Source: Planosporangium mesophilum (GTDB lineage: Bacteria; Actinomycetota; Actinomycetes; Mycobacteriales; Micromonosporaceae). Taken from it: a stretch of 64,000 nt of DNA. The stretch covers positions 62,001 to 126,000 of the forward strand of contig NZ_BOON01000032.1 in assembly GCF_016863255.1 (NCBI RefSeq), read 5' to 3'. Below the pieces are notes generated by a model. The model saw nothing but the letters and a program-made list of their open reading frames with translations. It was not told the DNA's origin and did no database searches. The position numbers were made by a program, and so were the translations under genes. Below, in pieces: positions 56,710-64,000 of the stretch. Positions within the stretch are counted from its first letter, which is position 1; the number at the start of each line of letters is the position of its first letter.

Positions 56710-57471
56710 GTGTCGGTCGGCTCGGAGGCGTGGCACGCCGCCCGCGCAGCGGCGGCCGCGGCGCGGGTGGAGATCGCCGAGTTCTCCGGCCCCTCCGTGC
56801 CGATCGTCCAGGACATCGTCGACCAGGTCTGGGGGCCCGGGCAGGCACCGCACCCCAGCCTGCTGCTGGCGCTCGCCCACGCCGGTAATCCGCTGCTGGT
56901 GGCGACCCGCGACGGGCGCCCGGCCGGTCTCGCGCTCGGCTTCCTGGGCTGGAGCGGTGGCTTCCACGTCCACTCCCACATGACGGCCGTGACCGGCGGC
57001 GAGCGCTCCGGCGGCGTGGGTTACGCGCTCAAGCTGTGGCAGCGGGCCGTCTGCCTGCGGGCGGGCATCGACGAGGTGCGCTGGACCTACGACCCGCTCA
57101 TCGCCCGCAACGCGCACTTCAACCTCGTGAAGCTCGGCGCCGAGGTGGTGGCGTTCCGGCCGGACTTCTACGGGGCGATGGACGACACCGTCAACGCCGG
57201 CGACCGCAGCGACCGGTTCGAGGTGTCGTGGCGGCTGCGCTCGGAGCGGGTACTGGAGGCGGTCGCCGGGCGGCGGCGGCCGTTGGACCACGCCGCCGGG
57301 TCACTCGACATTCCCGTCGACTACGAGCAGCTGCGGCGTACCGCGCCGGACGAGGCCGCCGCGACCCGGCTGCGGGTACGCGAGGCCCTGGAGCGGGCCT
57401 GGTCGGCGGGGCTGGGCGTGGACTGGTCGCAGGGCCGGTACGTCTTCGTCGACCGCGAGGCCGCGCGGTGA
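56710..57471 (+). CDS. Predicted GNAT-superfamily acetyltransferase-like protein
   Basis: 253-residue protein of the COG3375 type. It contains PLLVATRDGRPAGLALGFLGW, HVHSHMTAVTGGERSGGVGYALKLWQRA (acyl-CoA loop-like, GGVG) and IDEVRWTYDPLIARNAHFNLVKLGA, the signature stretch of this group. GTG at 56710 follows GGGAGG. Divergent from the MerR gene. Substrate unknown; no partner downstream. Confidence 0.8.
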   Translation: MSVGSEAWHAARAAAAAARVEIAEFSGPSVPIVQDIVDQVWGPGQAPHPSLLLALAHAGNPLLVATRDGRPAGLALGFLGWSGGFHVHSHMTAVTGGERSGGVGYALKLWQRAVCLRAGIDEVRWTYDPLIARNAHFNLVKLGAEVVAFRPDFYGAMDDTVNAGDRSDRFEVSWRLRSERVLEAVAGRRRPLDHAAGSLDIPVDYEQLRRTAPDEAAATRLRVREALERAWSAGLGVDWSQGRYVFVDREAAR

Positions 57472-58210
57472 GTCCCGGCGCCGTCGGCGGCATCGCAATA
57501 GCAGGATGTCCCCGATCCGGGGATAGGCGCCGACGCTCCCGGCGCGGAATCATTGCCCTCGCTGCGGCTACGAAAGGTGATCGTACGGCGACTGACCGGC
57601 GCATTGTTTTGCCTGAATGGGTAATCGGGCGAGGCGGCGGGCGTTGACCGGCTGTGCCGCGTATGTACGGTACCGGCTGGTTGTCGGTTCTTGCATGTCG
57701 CCATTTGTAGCTAATCGATCAACGCATTGTCATAATCTTGATCGTCGTAGCGTTCGCGGTGACGACGGCAACACTCCGCCATCGGGCGTGCTCCGCTGCC
57801 GGAACCCGGCCCTGACCTGTTGATTTCGCCCCTGCGGCGGCTTATCCGACATGACGCTTTCGTCGCTTGTGGACCTGTTATTTGCGCCGATTCGGCCGTT
57901 ATGGGTGGTCAAGTGCATTGTCGGTGATATATGTCACGCCTGATTCCACAAAGGTCCCCTGTCCTCAATGCAGGCCGTCTCCCTAAGCTCCTGGTGCCCG
58001 CTGATCGGTCGTATTCTCAGCGGGCACTTTTGCTGTGCGAAAGGGGATGGCAACCGCGCGTAATCGGTATGCCGAGGCGACCTGATGATGACCGAATCGT
58101 CTATTGCGACGATTCCGATGCGGTGTCAATGTCGCAGTCTGCGGTGATCGACCGCTCGGGGTCGGGGGTTTTGACGTGCCCCCATGGGGCGACAACTGGA
58201 GGACTCGCTG
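57472..58210 (+). other. Lower-GC intergenic region ahead of the glycosyltransferase operon
   Basis: About 740 bp with markedly more A and T than its surroundings and no frame with actinomycete codon bias. It contains a TATAAT-like tCATAAT near 57730, a GTGATATATGTCAC palindrome-like stretch near 57927, and an intrinsic terminator at 57994-58031. It may hold a leader RNA, a small RNA gene or promoters for the operon. No named riboswitch was recognised. Confidence 0.5.
57994..58031 (+). terminator. Intrinsic terminator with T run
   Basis: GTGCCCGCTGA pairs with TCAGCGGGCAC (11 bp) around a 12-nt loop, followed by TTTT. It is the only hairpin in the window with a clear U tract. It lies 180 bp before the first glycosyltransferase gene on the same strand and can end a short upstream RNA or attenuate the operon. 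Confidence 0.8.
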
Positions 58211-59212
58211 ATGAATCGTGCTTTCGACCCGGGTGTTCAGCCTGCCCGGGAGGGCCGATCCCCGACCGTCAGCGTCATCGTCCCCACCCTCAACGAGGAG
58301 CAGAATCTCCCGTACGTGTTCGAGCGGTTACCGGAAGGCATATCCGAGGTGATCCTGGTCGACGGCGGCTCGGTCGACCGGACCGTCGAGGTGGCCCGCG
58401 AACTGCATCCGCCGATCAAGGTCGTGCACCAGACGCGCACCGGCAAGGGCAATGCCCTGGCGTGCGGCTTCGCGGCGAGCGCCGGGGACATCCTCGTCAT
58501 GATCGACGCGGACGGGTCGACGGACCCGTCCGAGATCCCTCGCTTCATCGACGCCCTGCTGGCGGGCGCGGACTACGCCAAAGGCTCCCGGTTTCGGCCG
58601 GGCGGCGGCAGCCACGACATCACCCGGCTGCGGCGGCTGGGCAACCGCGGCCTCAACGGCATCGTGAACGTGCTGTTCGGCACCAGATTCACCGACCTGT
58701 GTTACGGCTACAACGCCTTCTGGCGCAGTGCCCTGCCGTACCTCGACCTCCCCGACGTCGACCTGCCGCGGTCGGCCGACGGGCAGAAGCTGTGGGGTGA
58801 CGGGTTTGAGATCGAAACCCTGATCACGGTACGGGCGGCGCGGCACAAGCTGCGCATCCAGGAAGTCGCGAGCGTCGAGTTCCCCCGGCTGCACGGGGTC
58901 AGCAACCTCAACGCGGTCAGCGACGGCATCCGGGTGCTGCGCACGATCTTCCGCGAGTACCGGCGGGAGAAGCCGCAGCCGTCCGTTCCCGGGCCGGTCG
59001 GCGCCGCGTCGGGCGCGGCGCCGGCGACGGAGTCTGCGGTGCCGGCGACGGAGTCCGCGGCGCCGGCGACGGAGTCGGTCGCCCGGCCGACGAACGGCCA
59101 CCGCGCGGGTACCGAGCGCCACGGCGTCCCCTTGTCGCCGCTGAAGATACCGGCCCAGCGGCGGTCCGCCCCGCCGCGTCGCGAGGTCGATGTCGTGACC
59201 GCCGAGGAGTAA
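58211..59212 (+). CDS. Family 2 glycosyltransferase (polyprenol-phosphate-type)
   Basis: 333-residue GT2 enzyme. The N-terminal GT-A fold has VSVIVPTLNEEQNLPYVFE, VDGGSVDRT and the metal motif MIDADGSTDPSEI, as in dolichol/undecaprenol-phosphate sugar transferases; LWGDGFEIETLITVRAA is also typical. No membrane helices. The C-tail is low complexity with three 7-residue PATESA repeats (21-bp DNA repeats at 59020-59082). GGAGGA precedes ATG 58211. First gene of a cell-surface polysaccharide operon. Confidence 0.9.
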   Translation: MNRAFDPGVQPAREGRSPTVSVIVPTLNEEQNLPYVFERLPEGISEVILVDGGSVDRTVEVARELHPPIKVVHQTRTGKGNALACGFAASAGDILVMIDADGSTDPSEIPRFIDALLAGADYAKGSRFRPGGGSHDITRLRRLGNRGLNGIVNVLFGTRFTDLCYGYNAFWRSALPYLDLPDVDLPRSADGQKLWGDGFEIETLITVRAARHKLRIQEVASVEFPRLHGVSNLNAVSDGIRVLRTIFREYRREKPQPSVPGPVGAASGAAPATESAVPATESAAPATESVARPTNGHRAGTERHGVPLSPLKIPAQRRSAPPRREVDVVTAEE

Positions 59213-59220
59213 CGAGCACC

Positions 59221-60198
59221 ATGAACCACTCGGCGGTCAGCGTCGTGATCCCGTGCCACACCGAACGCCGCTGGCCTCAGCTGGTCCGTGCGGTCGGATC
59301 GGTCTTCGCCCAGCAGCCACGGCCGATCGAGGTCGTGGTCGCCGTCGACCACAACGAGACGCTGTACGAGCGGGCCGTCCGCGAGCTTCCCGGCGTGACC
59401 GTGCTCGCCAACCGCTTCCAGCGCGGGGTGTCGGGCAACCGCAACACCGGCGTCCGGCACACCACCACCGAGGTCGTCGCGCTGCTCGACGACGACGCGT
59501 ACGCCCATCCGGGCTGGCTCGCCGGCCTGGTGGCGCCGTTCGCCGACCCGGCGGTGGTGGGTACCGGGGGAGCGATCCGGCCGGACTGGGAACGCCCCCG
59601 CCCGGCGTGGTTCCCGGACGAGTTCCTGTGGGTGGTCGGCGGTTCGTACACCGGCATGCCCGCCGAGACCGCGCCCATCCGGAACGTATGGTCGGCCAGC
59701 ATGGCTGTGCGCCGCGACGTGTTCGACCTGGTGGACGGTTTCCGCGTCGGCTTCGGCAAGGTCGGCGACCGCAGCCGGCCCGAGGACACCGACCTGTGCA
59801 TCCGGATGAGCAACGCCACCGGCGGCCGCTGGATGTACGTCCCGGGCGCGCTCATCGACCACCCGGTCGAGGCGGCGCGCACCCGGCTCCGCTTCTTTCT
59901 GCACCGCTGCTACCAGGAGGGCCGCGGCAAGGTCGAGATGGCGCGGCTCAACGACGGAGGCGAGAGCCTCGGCTCGGAGCGCAGCTATCTCACCCGTACC
60001 CTGCCGCGCGCCGTCGGTCGCGGACTGGCCGACGCCGTACGGGGACGCGGCGCCGCCAACGCGGCGAAGGCCGGCGCGGTGCTGGCCGGCGTCGCGGCGG
60101 CGGCCGTCGGCGGCGTGGCCGAACTCGTACACGGGCAGCGGCCGGAGCGGGTCAGGCCCGCCGTGGCAGTGAACGCCGGCGCGGAGGCTCGCCAATGA
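59221..60198 (+). CDS. Family 2 glycosyltransferase
   Basis: 325-residue GT2 enzyme: VSVVIPCHTERRWPQLVRAVGSV, GVSGNRNTGVRH, the DxD-type LLDDDAYAHPGW and a later EDTDLCIRM. The C-terminus has a hydrophobic segment (AGAVLAGVAAAAVGGVAELV) that may attach it to the membrane. Starts 8 bp after the preceding gene; its stop overlaps the next start. Probably adds a sugar to an extracellular polysaccharide. Confidence 0.9.
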   Translation: MNHSAVSVVIPCHTERRWPQLVRAVGSVFAQQPRPIEVVVAVDHNETLYERAVRELPGVTVLANRFQRGVSGNRNTGVRHTTTEVVALLDDDAYAHPGWLAGLVAPFADPAVVGTGGAIRPDWERPRPAWFPDEFLWVVGGSYTGMPAETAPIRNVWSASMAVRRDVFDLVDGFRVGFGKVGDRSRPEDTDLCIRMSNATGGRWMYVPGALIDHPVEAARTRLRFFLHRCYQEGRGKVEMARLNDGGESLGSERSYLTRTLPRAVGRGLADAVRGRGAANAAKAGAVLAGVAAAAVGGVAELVHGQRPERVRPAVAVNAGAEARQ

Positions 60199-61526
60199 CT
60201 CAGGCCGGGACGACCGGGGACCGCCGACTGCCCGCGCTCGTGTCCGAGGTGGACATCGTGCGACCGGTACCGGCGTTCCCCGCCGTCGACCGGGACGGCC
60301 GTCGGGTGGAGCGGGTCTGGTTACTGGTACGGGTCTTCGACGAGCCGGTCGGCTCGGTGACCGTCGACGTCCCCGATGGGGGCTTGTCCGCCACCGACGT
60401 CGCCTCCGCGGTCGACGCCGCCCACGGCCCGGCCGTACGGTCCCGGCTGGCCGCGGCCGGCGCGGTGGTCGGACCGGAGCTACCGGTCGAGGGCGTGCCG
60501 GTCGCCGGCGCCCCGGCCTTCCTCGCCCGCCGCGAGGAGGTGCTGCGCACGGCACCACCGATCACCGTCGTGGTGTGTACCCGTGAGCGCCCCGGGCCGC
60601 TGGCGCGCTGCCTGGACAGCCTGCTCGCCCAGGCCTACCCGCGGTTCCGGGTCCTGGTCGTGGACAACGCCCCGGTCACCGACGCGACCGAGCGGGTCGT
60701 CAAGGAGGCCTCCAACCGCGGCCCGGTGGAGTACCTGCGCGCGCCGCTGCCCGGCCTGTCGTACGCCCGGAACGCGGCCGTGACGGCGGCCGGCGGCGAG
60801 ATCCTCGCCTGGCTCGACGACGACGAGGTGGCCGACCGGCACTGGCTGGCCGAGGTGGCCCGCGCGCTCGCCGACCATCCGGGCGCGGACGTGGTGTCGG
60901 GCGTGATCGTGCCGGCCGAGCTGGAGACCCGGGCCCAGATCTGGTTCGAGCAGTTCGGCGGGCACAGCAAGGGTCGCGGCTTCACCCCGGCGGTGTTCTC
61001 CCCGGCCACCGCTCACCTGCAGAGCCCGCTGTACCCGCTGCCGCCGTTCGGTACCGGGGCGAACATGACGTTCCGGCCCGGGGTCATCGAGGGCATCGGC
61101 GGGTTCGACGCGGCGCTCGGTGCCGGTACGCCGGCCATGGGGTCGGAGGACACCCTCGCGTTCACGCGCGTCCTGCTGGGCGGCGGCACGATCGTCTACC
61201 AGCCGACCGCGCTGACCTGGCACTACCACCGGCGTGACCTGGACGGGCTGCGCCGGCAGATGATCGGGTACGGCGCCGGCCTCACCGCCGCGTACACCAG
61301 CCTCATCCTGAGCGATCCGCGGGTCCTGGTCGGGCTGGCCCGGCTCGTCCCGACCGCGCTGCGTGACCTCACCTCCGATGACAGCCTGCGCTCGGCAGGT
61401 CTGGAAGCGGACTTCCCGCGCGAGCTGATGGGCGCCAACCGGCGCGGCATGCTCACCGGCCCGTTCCGCTACCTCGCCGGTCGGCGGCGCAACCGGCGGC
61501 TGCGGGCGGGGTCGGGTGGGACGTGA
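60195..61526 (+). CDS. Family 2 glycosyltransferase with N-terminal extension
   Basis: 443-residue enzyme. The first ~110 residues form an extra domain of unknown role (SEVDIVRPVPAFPAVD, VERVWLLVRVFDEPVGSV). The GT-A domain follows: ITVVVCTRERPGPLARCLDSLL, VVDNAPVTD, LSYARNAAVTAAGGEILAWLDDDEVAD and the acceptor-side GSEDTLAF. A hydrophobic stretch near the end may touch the membrane. Start overlaps the previous stop (ATGA). Confidence 0.88.
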   Translation: MTQAGTTGDRRLPALVSEVDIVRPVPAFPAVDRDGRRVERVWLLVRVFDEPVGSVTVDVPDGGLSATDVASAVDAAHGPAVRSRLAAAGAVVGPELPVEGVPVAGAPAFLARREEVLRTAPPITVVVCTRERPGPLARCLDSLLAQAYPRFRVLVVDNAPVTDATERVVKEASNRGPVEYLRAPLPGLSYARNAAVTAAGGEILAWLDDDEVADRHWLAEVARALADHPGADVVSGVIVPAELETRAQIWFEQFGGHSKGRGFTPAVFSPATAHLQSPLYPLPPFGTGANMTFRPGVIEGIGGFDAALGAGTPAMGSEDTLAFTRVLLGGGTIVYQPTALTWHYHRRDLDGLRRQMIGYGAGLTAAYTSLILSDPRVLVGLARLVPTALRDLTSDDSLRSAGLEADFPRELMGANRRGMLTGPFRYLAGRRRNRRLRAGSGGT

Positions 61527-63931
61527 CCGGCCGACAGCCCGACCGGCGCGACCCGTACGCGCCCGCGGATCCGGCCGACGCGGCCGTGTTCCGGGCGATG
61601 GGTCCGCCGCGGCAGCCCGGTGTGCCGCATCAGCCCGGTGTGCCGTATCAGCCCGGTGTGCCGCGGCAGCCGGGTCCGGTACAGCAGCCGGGACCGTCGC
61701 CGCGACAAGCTCAGCAGTCCAGACGGGACGGTGAGCCGGACCGCGGGCCGGCGCCGCACCCGCGCGATCCGCGAGCACAGCGGGACCCGCGAGCGCAGCG
61801 GGATCCGCGGGGGCAGGGCGACCCGCGGGGGCAGGGCGACCCGCGGGGGCAGGGCGACCCACGAGCCCGACGCGACGCCCCGGCCGCTCCGCCGGACGAC
61901 GCGACCGCCTTGCTGCCCAGGGTGCCGAGCCCCAGGGTTCCGCCGCCGCAGCGTCCAAGGGTTCCGCCGCCGAGCGACAGTACGGTCGTCATCCCGAAGG
62001 TGCCGGCTGCGCCGCCCGTACCACGGCCGATCCCCACGCAGCGCCGACCGCAGCCGCCCGGCGGGCCGGGCCACACGCGGGGCAGAAGGCCCGGCAGCGC
62101 GCCGCGCCGCCCACGTGCGGTCCGGCTCCCGGTCCTCGGCCTCGCCCCCCAGCTGCTGGCGCTGTCGGCGGCCGGGGTGCTGCTCGTGGCCTTCGCGTAC
62201 GCCGGTGGCCGAACCGGCGCCGCCTGGGCCAGCACGGCGTACTGGGTCGGCCAGGTGGTCGTCTACACCCCGATCGTGTTCCGGCTGCTGTCGCGCCGGC
62301 TGACCGGGGTGACCGAGTCGTTCCTGCTCGCCATGGGGCTGGCGGTCAACCAGTACATGCTCAAGTGGATGTTCAGTCCGGATCAGTTCCGGTTCCCCGA
62401 CGAGCTTCAGCACTGGCTGTCGACCACGATCGTGCTCGAGACCGGCCGGCTGTTCCAGCCCAACAGCGCGCTGCCGGTCGCGGCGCACTTCCCGGGGCTG
62501 GAGGAGATGGGCTCGGCGCTGGTCTCACTGACCGGCCTGTCGGTGACCGACGCGGGCCTGCTCACGGCCGGCGTACTGCGGCTGGTCTTCGTCGGCGCGC
62601 TGTTCATGATGGTCCGCCGCGCCGGGGGCTCCCCGTCGTTGGCCGGCGCCACCTGCGCCATCTACGCGACGGCCCTGCACTACCTGTTCTTCAACGCCAT
62701 GTACATCTACCAGACGGCGGCCCTGCCGTTCCTGATGCTGGCGATCTGGGCGACCCGGTCCTGGCGGTCCAGAGAGCCCGGGTACGTGCCGTACGCGGTG
62801 GTCGGCGTCGCGTCGGTGGCGGTGGTCGCCGTCTCCCACCACATCACGGCGATGGCGATGGTCGGCACGCTCGGCCTGCTGGCCCTCTGTGACCTGGTCT
62901 TCCCGGCGACCCACAAGCGGCGCAGCGCGCTCGCCCTCGCCGTCACGGCGGTCGTGGTCGTCGTGGCGTGGGTTCTGCTCGTCGCCAACGAGATCATCGA
63001 CTATCTCGGCGCGCCGCTGCAGTCGATGCTGGCGTCGCTGACGCAGATCTTCGCGGGCGGCGGATCGAAGGTGTCCGTCGCGCCGGGCAACCCGCTGTGG
63101 CAGCTCGGTATCCAGGCGGCGGCCCTGCTCAGCCTGCTTGTCCTGCTCGCGCGCGCCAGCTGGGTCGCGCTCCGCAAGCGTGAGCGCGACGCCTGGCAGT
63201 GGGCCGTCCTGGTCGGCTCGGTCGCGTTCTTCGCCACCAGCGGACTGCGGTTCGTGGGCGCGCAGGGCCCGGAGCTGGCCGGACGCGCGTCCACCTTCAC
63301 CTACGTACCCATGTCGATGCTGGCCGCCGCGACCATCGTGGACTGGCGACGGGGGCTGCGCCCGCACACCTGGCCCGGTCCGCTGGGCCGGCTGACGGTG
63401 AACGCGCGATGGGCCCGGCCGGCGCCGCTGGGCGCGGCGATGGCCACGCTGCTGATGCTGGCCGCGCGGGCCGGCGGCTGGCCCCCGTACTGGGAGCACC
63501 TGCCGGGCAAGTACCTGGTGTCCGGGTTCGAGCGCTCGGTCGTCGGGGAGAACGTGACCGCCGCCTGGTGGACGGGGGAGGCGCTGGGGTGGCGCAACCG
63601 GTTCGCGGCCGACCTGAGCGGGGCGACGCTGGTCTCCACCTACGGCCGTCAGGACCCGGTCGGTGAGGCGGCGGACCTGTACTACGATCCCGTCTGGGGC
63701 CTGCGGGACCAGCAGATCCTCCAGTCGCTGCAGATCGACTACCTGTGGGTCGACGTGCGGATGTCGCAGCAGCTTCCCGCGTCCGGGGTCTACTTCGTCG
63801 TCGACCCGAAGGCTCAGCGGCACGTGACCCCGGTGCCACTGGAGAACCTGGTCAAGTTCGACCACATCCCGGGGGTCAACCTCGTCTACGACAGCGGGAA
63901 CATCCGGATCTACGACGTGAGGGGCGCATGA
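61523..63931 (+). CDS. Polytopic membrane protein with low-complexity N-terminus
   Basis: 802-residue protein. Residues ~1-190 are a cytoplasmic Pro/Gln/Arg-rich tail with QPGVPHQ- and RGQGDP-type repeats (18-bp DNA repeats near 61801-61860). From ~195 about 11-12 transmembrane helices follow, with an extracellular C-terminal domain (VVGENVTAAWWTGEAL onward). The layout resembles GT-C or polysaccharide polymerase proteins, but no catalytic motif is certain. GTG start overlaps the preceding stop; its own stop overlaps the next gene. Confidence 0.8.
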   Translation: MTGRQPDRRDPYAPADPADAAVFRAMGPPRQPGVPHQPGVPYQPGVPRQPGPVQQPGPSPRQAQQSRRDGEPDRGPAPHPRDPRAQRDPRAQRDPRGQGDPRGQGDPRGQGDPRARRDAPAAPPDDATALLPRVPSPRVPPPQRPRVPPPSDSTVVIPKVPAAPPVPRPIPTQRRPQPPGGPGHTRGRRPGSAPRRPRAVRLPVLGLAPQLLALSAAGVLLVAFAYAGGRTGAAWASTAYWVGQVVVYTPIVFRLLSRRLTGVTESFLLAMGLAVNQYMLKWMFSPDQFRFPDELQHWLSTTIVLETGRLFQPNSALPVAAHFPGLEEMGSALVSLTGLSVTDAGLLTAGVLRLVFVGALFMMVRRAGGSPSLAGATCAIYATALHYLFFNAMYIYQTAALPFLMLAIWATRSWRSREPGYVPYAVVGVASVAVVAVSHHITAMAMVGTLGLLALCDLVFPATHKRRSALALAVTAVVVVVAWVLLVANEIIDYLGAPLQSMLASLTQIFAGGGSKVSVAPGNPLWQLGIQAAALLSLLVLLARASWVALRKRERDAWQWAVLVGSVAFFATSGLRFVGAQGPELAGRASTFTYVPMSMLAAATIVDWRRGLRPHTWPGPLGRLTVNARWARPAPLGAAMATLLMLAARAGGWPPYWEHLPGKYLVSGFERSVVGENVTAAWWTGEALGWRNRFAADLSGATLVSTYGRQDPVGEAADLYYDPVWGLRDQQILQSLQIDYLWVDVRMSQQLPASGVYFVVDPKAQRHVTPVPLENLVKFDHIPGVNLVYDSGNIRIYDVRGA

Positions 63932-64000
63932 GACCGGCCGCTCTCCACCGCGACGCCGTGCCCGTCCTGGCCGCCGTCCTCGCGGTGGTCGCGGCGGCGG
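63928..64000 (+). CDS. Start of an exported or membrane protein gene (partial)
   Basis: An ATG at 63928 overlaps the stop of the preceding gene (ATGA). The 24 codons present read as a short basic N-terminus followed by a hydrophobic stretch (VPVLAAVLAVVAAA), i.e. a signal peptide or first membrane helix. The rest lies beyond the window. It continues the polysaccharide operon. Confidence 0.7.
   Translation, partial: MRPAALHRDAVPVLAAVLAVVAAA

Noticed and set aside
58708-60558. A 616-codon minus-strand open frame, and a 492-codon one at 60480-61958
   Set aside because: Both are antisense to glycosyltransferase genes with intact GT2 motifs and coupled starts.

Overview
The window is about 72% GC chromosomal DNA from an actinomycete. 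It has frequent GTG and TTG starts, many 4-bp start/stop overlaps, a mycothiol-type formaldehyde dehydrogenase, type B succinate dehydrogenase genes beside a LysR regulator, and NgcEFG-like sugar ABC genes without their own ATPase. This fits a soil or plant-associated member of the Micromonosporaceae or a relative; the genus is an inference. No rRNA, tRNA, CRISPR array, phage or intact insertion sequence was seen.

Region 1 (1-18530) is a nearly complete choline/glycine-betaine catabolic island. A leftward operon encodes a BphA4-type reductase, a Rieske ferredoxin, choline dehydrogenase, betaine aldehyde dehydrogenase and a betaine ABC ATPase (cut by the window edge). Divergent from it run an IclR regulator, glyA, purU, a mycothiol-dependent formaldehyde dehydrogenase and a metallo-hydrolase. 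After an interruption (membrane glycosyltransferase-like protein, gene remnants, alpha/beta hydrolase) come a dimethylglycine/sarcosine dehydrogenase, a Rieske betaine monooxygenase and L-serine dehydratase. Together they can take choline to betaine, dimethylglycine, sarcosine, glycine, serine and pyruvate, and dispose of the C1 units as formate. Related promoter motifs link the pieces.

Region 2 (18556-34303) is mixed. It holds a VOC protein, a TetR regulator divergent from an NTF2-like protein with two visible operators, an STAS protein, an orphan receiver domain, a secreted GH115 alpha-glucuronidase with xylan-type operator palindromes, LysR plus sdhCAB, DUF1992, TauE, a CopC/SOD-like pair, a beta-lactamase-fold protein and a small secreted helical protein.

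Region 3 (34341-42120) has a 30-bp hairpin repeat array, an OmpR-type two-component system, a DUF1800/DUF1501 pair, a membrane diguanylate cyclase and an L,D-transpeptidase.

Region 4 (42166-50648) looks like a cell-wall (MurNAc) salvage locus: two sugar permeases, a binding protein and an AmiE-like serine hydrolase leftward, with a NamZ-type exo-N-acetylmuramidase, a MurR-like RpiR regulator and MurQ etherase rightward. It resembles the Bacillus murQ-murR-murP-amiE-nagZ-namZ cluster, but an ABC transporter takes the place of the PTS permease and nagZ is absent.

Region 5 (50709-57471) has an MHS-family transporter, a coiled-coil secreted protein, HIT, DsbA-like, sirtuin, a TipA-like MerR regulator with a textbook 19-bp-spacer promoter, and an acyltransferase-like protein. 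Region 6 (57472-64000) is a lower-GC intergenic stretch ending in an intrinsic terminator, then a tightly coupled glycosyltransferase and membrane-protein operon that runs off the right edge.
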